From Glycomyces arizonensis DSM 44726 (GTDB taxonomy: Bacteria > Actinomycetota > Actinomycetes > Mycobacteriales > Micromonosporaceae): a stretch of 64,000 nucleotides of DNA. Below the pieces are notes generated by a model. That model was given only the letters and a program-made list of their open reading frames with translations, did not search any database and had not been told where the DNA came from. The DNA lies in assembly GCF_000482705.1 (NCBI RefSeq), contig NZ_AXWO01000015.1, positions 62,001 through 126,000 on the forward strand, read 5' to 3'. Each line of letters opens with the position of its first letter. The stretch's first letter is position 1. Shown here piece after piece: positions 16,683 to 25,548 of this stretch. A program made the position numbers and the translations under genes.

Positions 16683-17657
16683 ATGGTCGGTGATCATCTG
16701 TCGAAAGTGCTGGAGCTGGTCGAGGTCCGCGGCGTGGTGTCGGGTGGGTTCGCGGTGCGGGGCCCGTGGGTGTCGCGCGCCGTCATCGACGACCCGATGA
16801 AGTTCCTCGCGCTGGTGTCGGGCCGGGCCCGCCTGACCGCCGACGGCCTCGACGCCCCGATGGAGCTCGGGCCGGGCGACGTCGCGATCCTGAACAACCG
16901 GTCGCGAGTGGAGCTCGAAGGCGGCGAGGGCGACGGACCGCGGCGCGAGGTCGTTCCGCATGAGGCGTTCGCGGCCGAGCTGTTCGAGGGCGCCGACCGC
17001 CGCACCGACGCCGTGCTCATCGGCGGTCACGCCGAGCTCAACCCGGCCGGTCGGGCCCTGCTGTCGCGGGCGCTGCCGCCGGTGGCGCACGTGCGGGCCT
17101 CGGCCGCGGAGGCGAACCATCTCCAGGGCCTCCTCGACCGGCTGTTCGAGGAGGCGGCCGGGAGCCGGATGGGCTCGGCGTTCGCGATCCGCCAGTACGG
17201 GCAGCTGCTGCTGCTCGAGGTGCTGCGCGCCTATGCGGGCCAGGCCGAACTGCCGCCCGGCTGGCTGCGGGTGCTGACCGACGAGCGGCTGCGCCCGGCG
17301 CTCGGCCTCATGCACGCCGAGCCGGGAAGGGCGTGGGGCCTGGAGGCGCTGGCGCGGGCCGCGGCGATGTCGCGGACCTCGTTCGCCGAGCGCTTCCGGA
17401 CCGTGGCGGGGGTGCCGCCGCTGACCTACCTCAACCGGTGGCGGATGCTGCTGGCGCAGCAGGCGCTGCGCGACGCCGACGTCCGCGTCGGGTCGCTGGC
17501 GTCCGAGCTCGGCTACGGCTCGGAGAGCGCCTTCAGCACCGCGTTCAAACGCGAGGTGGGGGAGTCGCCGCTGCGCTACCGGCTGCGGATGCGGGGGGAG
17601 TCGACTCGCCCGGCCTCCGCGGACGCGGACCGCCCGCTGATCGATGCGGACGCCTAG
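16683..17657 (+). CDS. AraC-family transcriptional regulator
   Basis: A 324-residue regulator: an N-terminal cupin-type sensor of the AraC_binding_2/cupin_6 class (about 1-190) and two C-terminal helix-turn-helix motifs (LARAAAMSRTSFAERFRTVAG and LASELGYGSESAFSTAFKREVG). The pattern fits activators of nearby oxidoreductase genes. The divergent SDR gene is the likely target. The stop codon TAG at 17655 overlaps the first bases of an inverted-repeat element, so that element may have supplied the present C-terminus. Confidence 0.9.
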   Translation: MVGDHLSKVLELVEVRGVVSGGFAVRGPWVSRAVIDDPMKFLALVSGRARLTADGLDAPMELGPGDVAILNNRSRVELEGGEGDGPRREVVPHEAFAAELFEGADRRTDAVLIGGHAELNPAGRALLSRALPPVAHVRASAAEANHLQGLLDRLFEEAAGSRMGSAFAIRQYGQLLLLEVLRAYAGQAELPPGWLRVLTDERLRPALGLMHAEPGRAWGLEALARAAAMSRTSFAERFRTVAGVPPLTYLNRWRMLLAQQALRDADVRVGSLASELGYGSESAFSTAFKREVGESPLRYRLRMRGESTRPASADADRPLIDADA

Positions 17658-17754
17658 GGTCTGTCCCGTGGATCAGAACGGGCGTTGTCCGGCCCGTTCG
17701 GCCCGCCCGTCGCCCGTCGCCACCCGAGATCGCTCAGTATGAAGGCTGCGTTGC

Positions 17755-17791
17755 GGGGCTCCCAGATGCAACACCGGTATCTGGGAGCCCC
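17755..17791. repeat. 13-bp stem hairpin inside the MITE-like element
   Basis: GGGGCTCCCAGAT and its exact complement enclose an 11-nt loop. It could end transcription of the AraC-type gene. Confidence 0.7.
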
Positions 17792-17805
17792 TCCGCATTC
17801 TCGGG

Positions 17806-17864
17806 GGCGCCGATTTACGGCTCGCAAGCTTCGCCGAGGGGCTTGCGAGCCGTAAATCGGCGCC
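17806..17864. repeat. 24-bp perfect hairpin sharing 22 bp with a distant tandem repeat
   Basis: The arms 17806-17829 and 17841-17864 are perfect complements of 24 bp with an 11-nt loop, far longer than an ordinary terminator. Bases 17819-17840 recur exactly at 47576-47597, inside the tandem repeat of the FAD monooxygenase gene. Confidence 0.75.
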
Positions 17865-17920
17865 GCGAGCGAACAAACGGACTCGGATACCGCCTCGCCG
17901 GGAGTTCCCGAACAGACCCT

Positions 17921-18095
17921 GGAGGAAGGCTTGAGAGCGTTCGTACCATGTACTACAATGGACTGTTTTCGACGATACTCCAATTTGTTGCACGGCGTGG
18001 GCAATGGTCCTTCCGTTGGTAAGCAGTGGCATAAGAAGGTCACCGGCATTTCTTAGGGCCATCGGTGTTCCGGTTCGTCTCACCGGGGCCTTTTC
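17921..18095. other. Gene-free AT-richer interval
   Basis: The sequence is clearly AT-richer than its surroundings (for example TACTACAATGGACTG). A leftward frame of 136 codons runs through here and the MITE-like element but resembles no family, has no ribosome site, and I do not count it. Confidence 0.35.
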
Positions 18096-19064
18096 TCATG
18101 CCCGCTGACTCGCCTGACCGGCGCCCTTGAGGCTCTGGATGACGGGATTCGTCTCGATATGCCGGATCGCCGGGATCGAACCGAGGCGCCCGTCGATGTA
18201 GTCGTACAGCGCGTGGGTGTCGCGGCATATCACCATGGCCAGCAGGTTCGTCGCCCCCGTGGTGGCGGCGACGAAGGCGACCTCCGGATGGTCGGCTATG
18301 GACTGCCCGACCGCGGCCAGCTCCGAGGGCGGCACCTGGAGCCACAGCACCGCGCGGGTCAGGAAGCCCAGCGGCGCGGGATCGATGTCGACATCGAAGT
18401 AGAGCGCGCCCGAGCGGCGCAGCTCGGTGAGCCTGCGGCGGCAGGTCGACTCCGACCAGCCCGTGGCGCGGGCGAGCTCGCCGTACCCGGCGCGGCCGTC
18501 CCGGTTGAGCGCGGCGACCAGCGGCCGGTCGGCCGGGTCGAACGGCACCGGCTCCGCCGCCCCGTCGACCTCCACCCGCAGCGCCGCCGCCCGCTCCTCG
18601 TCGAGCGCCTCGACCAGCGCGGGGAACTGCGTCTCGCCGCCGAAGTACATGTGCAGCAGGGCATGAGCGCTGAACCCGATGACGCGCGAGGTGCGCGGCA
18701 GCTTGTGCAGCAGCAACTGATCGCGGTGGCTGTCGCTGCGCGCCTGGACGACGCAGTTGATCTCGCCGCCGCCCGAGACGAGCTGGACCCAGAACGTGTC
18801 CGGCCGGTCGGCGAGGGCCCGGGCGACCTGCGCGGCGGCGTCGGGCGTGGCCTGGATGCGGATGTACCAGCGGGTCTCGCCGATCCGCCACGGGTCGACC
18901 TGCCCGACGACCTTGACGACCCCGGCCGCGCGGAGCCTGCGGTAGCGGCGGGCCGCGGTCTGGTCGGAGACGCCGATGGCCTCGCCGATGCGGTTGAACG
19001 GGGCGCGGCCGTCGATCTCGAGCGCCGCGATCAGGCTGCGGTCGACCTCATCGATGGAATCCAT
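18096..19064 (-). CDS. Lrp/AsnC-type regulator with duplicated HTH-RAM pairs
   Basis: A 322-residue regulator with two complete Lrp units. HTH 1 is DEVDRSLIAALEIDG to SDQTAARRYRRL, followed by a first ligand-binding RAM domain. HTH 2 is DRPLVAALNRDGRAG to WSESTCRRRLTEL, followed by a second RAM domain ending IETNPVIQSLKG. Such two-in-one proteins are common in actinomycetes and probably sense amino acids or related metabolites. The ATG at 19064 (MDSIDEVDRS) is the family N-terminus; the GTG one codon earlier is an alternative. It diverges from the MFS pump gene with about 100 bp between, so it likely controls the pump. Confidence 0.9.
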   Translation of the reverse strand: MDSIDEVDRSLIAALEIDGRAPFNRIGEAIGVSDQTAARRYRRLRAAGVVKVVGQVDPWRIGETRWYIRIQATPDAAAQVARALADRPDTFWVQLVSGGGEINCVVQARSDSHRDQLLLHKLPRTSRVIGFSAHALLHMYFGGETQFPALVEALDEERAAALRVEVDGAAEPVPFDPADRPLVAALNRDGRAGYGELARATGWSESTCRRRLTELRRSGALYFDVDIDPAPLGFLTRAVLWLQVPPSELAAVGQSIADHPEVAFVAATTGATNLLAMVICRDTHALYDYIDGRLGSIPAIRHIETNPVIQSLKGAGQASQRA

Positions 19065-19166
19065 CACCAGATCGTAATAGATGTCGATATCCTCCGAATA
19101 TCTTCTTCCAGTAGCGCCATCCGCCGCCGCTGGAGGACGCTCGCAGGGCGTGGAAGGAGATTCGGA

Positions 19167-20594
19167 ATGCGCAAATGGTGGCCGCTCACGGCGGTCTGTC
19201 TCGGAGCGTTCATGCTCCTGGTCGACGTCACCATCGTGGTCGTCGCCCTGCCCGACATGGGCGAGGACCTGGAGGCCGACTTCACCGGCCTGCAATGGGT
19301 GATCGACGGCTACGCCCTCGCCCTGGCGGCGCTGCTGCTCACCATCGGCAGCCTCGCCGACCGGTGGGGGCTCAAGCGGACCTACCTGGTGGGCCTCGCC
19401 GCGTTCACCGCGGCCTCGCTCTCCTGCGGGCTGGCGACCAGTGCGGGAGCCCTGGTGGCCGCCCGCGCCGCCCAGGGCGCGGCCGCGGCGGCGATGTTCG
19501 CCTCGGCCATGGCGCTGCTCAACATCGCCTACCGAGGCAAGGACCGGGCGGTGGCGTTCGGGGTGTGGGGCGCGGTCAACGGCGCCGCCGCCGCGGCGGG
19601 CCCGGTGCTGGGCGGCCTGCTCACCGACCACTTCGGCTGGCAGGCGATCTTCCTGGTCAACATCCCGATCGGCGTCATCGCGATCGCCTTGAGCGCCAAA
19701 GTGCTGCGTGAATCGCGGCACGCCGGGGCGGGCCGCTTCGACACCGCCGGGGCGGCGCTCTTCACCGCATGGGCGGTGCTGACCACGTACGCGCTGATCC
19801 ACGCCGGGGAGCACGGCTGGACCGACGGCGGCACGCTGGTGCCCGCACTGGCCGGATCGGTGGCCCTGATCGCCTTCGTCCTCGTCGAGCGCCGCCGCCG
19901 GGCCCCGATGCTCGACCTGCGGCTGTTCGCCCGCCCGGCCTTCACCGGCGCCATGGTGGCCGCGCTGCTGGTGTCGATCGCCGCCTTCGCGTACACCATC
20001 TACACCTCCCTCTGGCTGCAAGGGAGCCTCGGGCTCGACCCGGTCGACGCGGGCCTGGCGATGCTGCCGATGAGCGGGGCCGCGCTGGTCACCTCGGCGG
20101 CGCTCGCGCGCCCGCTCCACAAGGTCCCGCCGTGGACGAGCATCGGCGCGGGGCTGGCGCTCATAGGCGCGGGCGGCCTCCTGCAATCGGGTCTGGACGC
20201 CGACTCCTCGTGGACCTCGCTCACGCTCGGCCTCACCGTGACCGGCCTCGGCGTCGGCCTGTGCCTGCCGGTGCTCAACGCCGCGGCCATGTCGGCCGTG
20301 CCGCCCGAGCGCGGCGGCATGGCCTCAGGGGCGCTCAACACCGCCCGCCAGATCGGCATGGCCCTCGGCATCGCCGCCTTGGGCACCGTCTTCACCGACG
20401 GCCTCGCGGGCGGCTCCTTCGCCGAGCCTGGCACCGTGGCGACGGCCCTGAACCGCACCATGGTCACGGCCGGAGCGGTCGGCCTGGCCGGAGCGGTCCT
20501 CACCGCCGTCCTCATCTCCCGGCGGCCCAAGACCCCCGCCTCCCAAGCCGGGAATCAGTCCCACCAGACGCGGAACTCGGTGGGCAGCAGCTGA
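19167..20594 (+). CDS. MFS drug efflux transporter, DHA2 (14-helix) type
   Basis: A 475-residue membrane protein with the 14-helix plan. DVTIVVVALPDMG in helix 1 is the DHA2 motif D1, GSLADRWGLKRTY is motif A and GPVLGGLLTDHFGWQAIF is motif C of antiporters. It should export a drug or metabolite in exchange for protons. GGAAGGAG precedes the ATG. The tail overlaps the converging HD-domain gene by 40 bp. The divergent Lrp-type gene is the likely regulator. Confidence 0.9.
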   Translation: MRKWWPLTAVCLGAFMLLVDVTIVVVALPDMGEDLEADFTGLQWVIDGYALALAALLLTIGSLADRWGLKRTYLVGLAAFTAASLSCGLATSAGALVAARAAQGAAAAAMFASAMALLNIAYRGKDRAVAFGVWGAVNGAAAAAGPVLGGLLTDHFGWQAIFLVNIPIGVIAIALSAKVLRESRHAGAGRFDTAGAALFTAWAVLTTYALIHAGEHGWTDGGTLVPALAGSVALIAFVLVERRRRAPMLDLRLFARPAFTGAMVAALLVSIAAFAYTIYTSLWLQGSLGLDPVDAGLAMLPMSGAALVTSAALARPLHKVPPWTSIGAGLALIGAGGLLQSGLDADSSWTSLTLGLTVTGLGVGLCLPVLNAAAMSAVPPERGGMASGALNTARQIGMALGIAALGTVFTDGLAGGSFAEPGTVATALNRTMVTAGAVGLAGAVLTAVLISRRPKTPASQAGNQSHQTRNSVGSS

Positions 20595-21592
20595 AGCGAG
20601 CGCAGCTCGGCGGCCAGATGGGGCGCGGCCGCCCCGATCGGCTCGCCGTCCACCAGCGGAGCGGAGCTGTAGATCTTGCGCAGCGCGAAGTCCCACCCCG
20701 AAGACCGATCCGCAGCGACGGCGACGTGCAGCCGGTGCGGCTCGTAGCGGACCATCGCGCTCTCCTCCCTTGTGGCGGAACAGGACTCGAACGCGGCCCA
20801 CAGTTGCGGGTCGGTCATCCGCGCGAGCCGGTCGGGGGCGAGGGCCTCCTCGTCGAGCAGACGGCGACCCAGACGCCGGACCACCGAGATCGGCCCCACG
20901 TTGTCCCACGAGGTGTGCAGCCGCGCCTCGGCGCGGACGAGGCCGACGAGGACCTCGGCGGCCGCGCGGTCGGCCGTCACCGCGTCGCCCTCGATGCCGA
21001 GCCGGCCCAGCAGGGCGACCGGATCGGCATCGAGCCGCCCGGCGGAGCGCCCACTGCGCACGAAGGAGTCGAGATGGTCGAGATTGAGCAGCCCGGCCCG
21101 ACCGGTCAACGGCGACCGCCCGTCCAGCACCGCGGCGACGTCATCGGCCCTGATCCCGTGCCGCCGCAGCACCTCGCGGAGCGGATCGGCGTGCAGCAGC
21201 CGCACGCCGATCCGGTGGTGGTCGAGCCCGGCGATGCCCTCCAGCGTGTGGCTCAGGGGCAGGTGGCCGATGTCGTGCAGCAGCGCCGCGACGCGGAGGA
21301 GCTCGTCCTCGGCCCGGAAATGCGCCACCAGCGAGAGCACCCCGAGCGTGTGCTCGAGCCTGGAGTACGACTGCAACGTGCTGACGGCCGAAGCGCCGCC
21401 GTGCGCCACGAAATGCAGTCGCCGCACCGGCTCAGTCCGCAAGAGGTCCACTTCCACAGGAGACAGGCGGACCGGCACCCGCCACAGCGGATCGGTGAAC
21501 ACCTCGCCCAGACCCACCACATTGGTGGGAACGGGCCCCGCGACGCCGTCCGGCAAGCCCCGCACCGGACCCTGATCAACACGACGACTCAC
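20555..21592 (-). CDS. HD-domain phosphohydrolase
   Basis: A 345-residue cytosolic protein. The metal-binding set of the HD superfamily is present: YSRLEHTLGVL (His81), LLHDIGHLPLSHTLE (His106-Asp107, His110, His115) and a later Asp in LLNLDHLDSF. The sequence resembles dGTPase-like or YwfO-like HD proteins, which are shorter than true dGTP triphosphohydrolases. The nucleotide substrate is not known. Its 3' end overlaps the converging MFS gene by 40 bp. Confidence 0.82.
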   Translation of the reverse strand: MSRRVDQGPVRGLPDGVAGPVPTNVVGLGEVFTDPLWRVPVRLSPVEVDLLRTEPVRRLHFVAHGGASAVSTLQSYSRLEHTLGVLSLVAHFRAEDELLRVAALLHDIGHLPLSHTLEGIAGLDHHRIGVRLLHADPLREVLRRHGIRADDVAAVLDGRSPLTGRAGLLNLDHLDSFVRSGRSAGRLDADPVALLGRLGIEGDAVTADRAAAEVLVGLVRAEARLHTSWDNVGPISVVRRLGRRLLDEEALAPDRLARMTDPQLWAAFESCSATREESAMVRYEPHRLHVAVAADRSSGWDFALRKIYSSAPLVDGEPIGAAAPHLAAELRSLQLLPTEFRVWWD

Positions 21593-21737
21593 CGATCCAC
21601 CCTATGGCACACCACCGGCGCCGGGAAGCCGGGAACGCGAGGCGTCCCCGCCATCTGTGCAGTAACCGTGCCGTTACCGTGCACGCGTGGTTCAGATTCA
21701 TGGGCAGAACAACCGAACCACTCGGATTGGAGTGCTC

Positions 21738-22139
21738 ATGAGCATCTCGAAATGGCGGCGGACGCTGCGTGTCGCGGCGGCGGTGCCCGCGGCGGTGATC
21801 ACCCTGGCGGTCGCCGCCTCCCCGGCCGGAGCCGGCGGGCTGTCGACCCAGGACACCTGCTCGCGCGGCGAAGTCTGCGTGTACGACGACCAGAAGGGGC
21901 TGATCGCCAGCAGCTACGGCGACCTCTGGGGCACCTACGGGCCGATGCTGGCCGGAGGCACCATCCGCAACAACGGGACCTACTATCCCGGAGCCGACCA
22001 CATCGAGTACACCGTGGTCCGCAGAGACGGCTCCACGTACGACGTCTGCCTGCACTACCCCGGCGACGACACGCCGACGAGCGGCTCGGTCCCGATCAAG
22101 GGCAGCGCCAGGGACATCCACTGGATCGACGCCTGCTAG
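21738..22139 (+). CDS. Secreted peptidase inhibitor I36-like protein
   Basis: A 133-residue exported protein: signal peptide about 1-36 (ending PAGAGG) and a mature part opening with CSRGEVCVYDDQKG, then WGTYGP and NNGTYYPGADHIEYTVV. The Cys-x5-Cys-hydrophobic-Tyr start with following beta strands fits the I36 (streptomyces metalloproteinase inhibitor SMI) family. Three further features support export: no internal helices, Cys at the end (WIDAC) and small size. The ATG at 21738 is preceded by GGAGTG. The next gene encodes another small exported peptide in the same direction. Confidence 0.75.
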   Translation: MSISKWRRTLRVAAAVPAAVITLAVAASPAGAGGLSTQDTCSRGEVCVYDDQKGLIASSYGDLWGTYGPMLAGGTIRNNGTYYPGADHIEYTVVRRDGSTYDVCLHYPGDDTPTSGSVPIKGSARDIHWIDAC

Positions 22140-22247
22140 CGGATTCGGTCCGTGCACGAATCGTGCCGGACGCATGCCTCACGGGCGGATCCTGGTGCGG
22201 AGCCGGGGCTCACCGTCCCGGCGGAATCGAGTGATGGAGTGTGCAAG

Positions 22248-22385
22248 ATGGATAAGGCGCGCAAACTGACGGCGGCGGTGTTCGTCGGGCTGATCCTCGC
22301 GGTCTCGGGGGCCTCGGCCGCCTCGGCGGCGGACGGCTTCGAGCCCGACGGGTACTGCCCGCCCGAATGGTGCGACCTGCTCTAG
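22248..22385 (+). CDS. 45-residue exported peptide precursor
   Basis: MDKARKLTAAVFVGLILAVS opens a typical signal peptide ending ASAASA. Cleavage would release a 17-residue acidic peptide, ADGFEPDGYCPPEWCDLL or one residue shorter, with two Cys five apart and two Trp/Tyr. The ribosome site is weak (GGAG at 14 nt). It is too small for family assignment. A secreted signal, a bacteriocin-like or a disulfide-looped peptide are possibilities; no modification enzyme lies beside it. Its stop codon overlaps the stop of the converging SARP gene by 3-4 bp. Confidence 0.5.
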   Translation: MDKARKLTAAVFVGLILAVSGASAASAADGFEPDGYCPPEWCDLL

Positions 22386-25300
22386 GTCAGGCTTGGCGGG
22401 GGAACGCCTCGCGTTCCCCCGTCAAGGCCCGCCAGCAGCTCCTCGACTCGCGGCGCGTCGGGCACGCCGATGTGGGTGAAGAGGCCCAGCGCCTCCTTCG
22501 CCTTCGCCCTGGCGGCGTCGACCTCGCCGATCATCAGGTGGCCGCGCGCCGCCGCCTCCAGACCGCGGCCGTGCCACAGGGGCACCCGGCGCTCGGCGAA
22601 GATCCCGCAGGCGCGGTCGGCGTGCGCGATGGCGGCGGGCGCGTCACCCGCCGCGATGCAGACCTCGGCGGCGACGACCAGCGCCCCGGTGAAGGTGCGC
22701 ATGCCGCCGACGGACTCGGCCTCGTCGATCATCGCCAGCACCTCGCCGAGCCCGCCGCGGGGATCGCCCTCCAGACTCCTCGCCCAGCCGAGATCGCAGC
22801 GCGCGTTGCGGACCGCCCACTGGTCCTCGATGCTCTCGGCCAGATCGAGTGCCGAGCGGAGATGCCGCCGTGCGCGCCGGAGTTCGCCCAGGTCGAGGCA
22901 GAGCTTGCCGAGTTCGAGGTGGGCCATCGCCTGCTTGCGGCGCGAACCGGTCGCCACGGCCTTGCGCAGCGCGACGACGAACGTCTCCTCCGCCTCGGCG
23001 AGGCGGCCGGTGTCGTGGAAGACCCGCGCCAGCCCCAGATGCACGGGGTAGTTGTGCGAGGTCTCCTCATCGGCACTTCTGGCGAACGCGAAGTCCCGCT
23101 CGGCCTCCGCGTACCGGCCCAGGACGCGGTGGACGGCGCCGAGATTCCCGGCGCGGTTGTACCGGTGATGGGCGTGCCCGGTGCGCTCGGCGGCCGCGAG
23201 GGCCTCGCGCAGCAGTGGTTCCGCTTCGTATTCGCGACCCTGCGACATGAGGGAGACCGCCAGCATGCTCCGGACGGTCCCGCTCTCGTCGCCGCTCTCC
23301 AGGCGGCCGATGAGCCCGACCGCGGCGCGGGTGTGCGATTCGCTCGTCTTGAAATCAGTGCGGGCGCCCGCGACGACGCCGAGGAAGCCGTGCATCCGCA
23401 CCATGCCCTCGACATCGCGGTGCTCCTCGACGACCGCCAGTGCCGCTCGGCCCAGCTCGTCCAGCACCGCCAGGCTCTCACTCCCGTTGACATGCGGGCG
23501 GAGCGCGTCGGTGAGCCGCCAGATCCTCGGGTGCCCCGCCCAGCGGCGGCAGGCGTCGACGACGTTGGCGAACTCCTCGGTCCGGCGGTGCAGGTGATGC
23601 CACTCGATGCACCGGTCGACCACCTGCGCGCGGTCCTGCTCGCGCAGCAGCGCCTTCTGGCGCTGGTCCACATACAGCCGCATCAGGTCGTGGAACCGGT
23701 AGCGGCCGGGCCGGTGGTGTTCGAGCAGATGGCCGTTCACCAGTTCCGCGAGCGCTCGTTCGATCGGCTCCTCGGCGCCGCCGACCTCGGTCAGCAGGTC
23801 GGCCGCGAAATCCTCGCCGGGGAGGACGCCGAGCCGGCACGCGAATGTCCGCGCCCGGTCGCTGAGCGCCGCGAAGGAGCGGTCGAACGCGGCCGCCACC
23901 GCCGCCTCGGGGTCGTCCTCGACCGACAGCAGCGCGAGCCGCCGGTCGTCCTCGGCGAGCGCGGAGGCGTACGCGGCCGCCGTGTCGTGCGGCCGCGCCG
24001 CCAGGTTCGCGGCGGCCACGCGCAGCGCCAGCGGGTGCCGCCCGCACAGTTCGGCGATCCGCCGCCCCGAGGCCCGATCCCGGGCCAGCCGCTCGTCGTC
24101 GACGATGGACGCCAGGAGGTCGACCGCCCGGCCGAGCGGCAGCACGTCGAGGTCGACCGTCCGCACCCCGTGCGAGGCGGTCAGTCCCGGCAGGAGGTGG
24201 CGGCCGGTCGCGATCGCCACCGTCCGCCTCCCGCCCGGCAGCAGGGGACGGAGCTGCGCGGCGGTGCGGGCGTTGTCCAGGATCACCAGGAGGTCCCGGT
24301 CGGCCAGCAGCGACCGGTACAGGGCCGCCGCGTCGGCGAGGTCCGTCGGGATGCCTTCGCGGGGAAGGCCGAGCGCGCGGAGCATCGAGTGCAGCGCCTC
24401 GATCGGCGGCACCGGTCGGTCGAGGTCGTAGCCGCGCAGGTTGACGTACAGCTGGCCGTCGCCGAACCGCTCGCGCCGCAAATGTCCCCAGTGGACCACC
24501 AGAGCGGTCTTGCCGACCCCGCCCGCCCCGGTCACCAGCGCCGCGCCCGTCTCGTCGAGCAGCGCGTCGAGCGCGGCCAGCTCCGCGTCGCGCCCCGTGA
24601 ACGGGACGGCGTCGGCGGGCAGCTGCGCCGGGACGGGAGGCGCGGGCGGCCGCGGGGAGCGCGAAGGGGGCGGCGGCGTCTCGCCGCGCAGGATCTGCAG
24701 GTGCAGCTCCCGCAGCGCCGTCTCGGGTTCGAGCCCGAGCTCCTCGTCCAGGCGGGCGCGCAGCCCGACATAGGTCTCCAGCGCCTCGGCGGTGCGCCCG
24801 CTCTGGTGCAGGGCGAGCATGAGCCGCCCGGCGGCGCGCTGCCGGTACGGTTCCTCGGCCAGCAGCGCCCGAGCGCGTTCGATCGCCGTGTCGCGCAGGC
24901 CGAGCGCGAGTTCGACCTCGATCAACCGCTCGGTCGCGGCCAGGCGCGCCTCGTCCAGGCGCGTCGTGGCCGAGGCGATGAGGACGCCGTCCAAGCCGGC
25001 CAGGGCCGGGCCGTGCCAGCGGTCGAGCGCCCCGGCCAGGAGCTCGCGGGCCGGTTCGGCCCTCCCCGCGTCCCAGTGGGCGCCGGCCTCGGCCACCTCG
25101 CGGGTGAAGTGGTGCCAGTCGAGGTCGTCGGCGGCGATCCGGTAGGACTCGCCCGACCGCTCGATCGGGTCGCGGCCGAGCGCGGCCAGGCGCCGCCGCA
25201 GCGCGGCGAGGGTGTTCTGGACCTGCCGCCGCGCGCTGCCGGGAGGCTCGTCGTCCCACAGGGCGTCGACGAACCGGTGCAGCGGGACCGTCTTCCCCGC

Positions 25301-25405
25301 CTCGAGCAGCAGCAGCGCCAGTGCCGCCGTCTGCTTCGCGCCCGCGATGCGGACCGGCGCGCCCTCGTGGCGGACCTCGAGCGGCCCGAGGATCCGAAAC
25401 TGCAT
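22382..25405 (-). CDS. AfsR/SARP-family regulator with NB-ARC and TPR domains
   Basis: A 1007-residue cytosolic activator. A winged-helix DNA-binding domain (about 1-95) and a BTAD all-helical domain (about 97-240) form the SARP module. Then come a Pro-rich linker and an NB-ARC/STAND ATPase with P-loop GAGGVGKTAL at 293-302. A long TPR array runs from about 650 to the end. AfsR-type proteins activate secondary metabolism when ATP and a ligand trigger oligomerisation. The ATG at 25405 (MQFRILGPLEV) is the family N-terminus; the extra 45 codons upstream look unrelated. No biosynthetic cluster is adjacent, so it is a global or remote regulator. Confidence 0.92.
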   Translation of the reverse strand: MQFRILGPLEVRHEGAPVRIAGAKQTAALALLLLEAGKTVPLHRFVDALWDDEPPGSARRQVQNTLAALRRRLAALGRDPIERSGESYRIAADDLDWHHFTREVAEAGAHWDAGRAEPARELLAGALDRWHGPALAGLDGVLIASATTRLDEARLAATERLIEVELALGLRDTAIERARALLAEEPYRQRAAGRLMLALHQSGRTAEALETYVGLRARLDEELGLEPETALRELHLQILRGETPPPPSRSPRPPAPPVPAQLPADAVPFTGRDAELAALDALLDETGAALVTGAGGVGKTALVVHWGHLRRERFGDGQLYVNLRGYDLDRPVPPIEALHSMLRALGLPREGIPTDLADAAALYRSLLADRDLLVILDNARTAAQLRPLLPGGRRTVAIATGRHLLPGLTASHGVRTVDLDVLPLGRAVDLLASIVDDERLARDRASGRRIAELCGRHPLALRVAAANLAARPHDTAAAYASALAEDDRRLALLSVEDDPEAAVAAAFDRSFAALSDRARTFACRLGVLPGEDFAADLLTEVGGAEEPIERALAELVNGHLLEHHRPGRYRFHDLMRLYVDQRQKALLREQDRAQVVDRCIEWHHLHRRTEEFANVVDACRRWAGHPRIWRLTDALRPHVNGSESLAVLDELGRAALAVVEEHRDVEGMVRMHGFLGVVAGARTDFKTSESHTRAAVGLIGRLESGDESGTVRSMLAVSLMSQGREYEAEPLLREALAAAERTGHAHHRYNRAGNLGAVHRVLGRYAEAERDFAFARSADEETSHNYPVHLGLARVFHDTGRLAEAEETFVVALRKAVATGSRRKQAMAHLELGKLCLDLGELRRARRHLRSALDLAESIEDQWAVRNARCDLGWARSLEGDPRGGLGEVLAMIDEAESVGGMRTFTGALVVAAEVCIAAGDAPAAIAHADRACGIFAERRVPLWHGRGLEAAARGHLMIGEVDAARAKAKEALGLFTHIGVPDAPRVEELLAGLDGGTRGVPPPSLT
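22398..22420 (+). terminator. 10-bp hairpin at the convergent gene ends
   Basis: GGGGGAACGC and GCGTTCCCCC around a 3-nt loop lie 12 bp beyond the exported-peptide stop, within the last codons of the SARP gene on the other strand. Confidence 0.5.
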
Positions 25406-25548
25406 GCGACCTCGTATCACTGATGAGTTTCCCCCGGTGGCAAGAACCATCAGCGTATCGAAGCCGCGCGTGCCGCGGGGGACGCCGAATCGGGAGGAGC
25501 GCGCGGCCGGGCTGCGCTCTTCGCGGTGCCCGGGGGACAATCACTGCT

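Larger units (their letters stand above)
17656..17920. mobile_element. 265-bp MITE-like element with two hairpins
   Basis: AGGGTCTGT at the left end and its exact complement ACAGACCCT at the right end bracket 265 bp without a convincing gene. Inside are a 13-bp hairpin and a 24-bp hairpin. Small size, terminal inverted repeats and internal palindromes are the marks of a non-autonomous element; ends of this type occur in IS5-group elements. No clear target duplication is seen, which keeps confidence low. Confidence 0.45.

Noticed and set aside
17673-18083. Leftward 136-codon gene across the MITE-like element
   Set aside because: It runs through both hairpins, has no ribosome site and resembles no family.
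22140-22385. RiPP precursor with biosynthetic cluster
   Set aside because: The peptide has a Sec-type signal and no modification enzyme, transporter or protease gene lies beside it.
22367-25423. A very long rightward frame (about 1018 codons) opposite the SARP gene
   Set aside because: It is the Arg/Gly-rich complement of a recognised SARP-NB-ARC-TPR protein; no family motif and typical of high-GC antisense frames. The same holds for 14211-17315, 31636-33912, 36612-38243 and 40046-42652.
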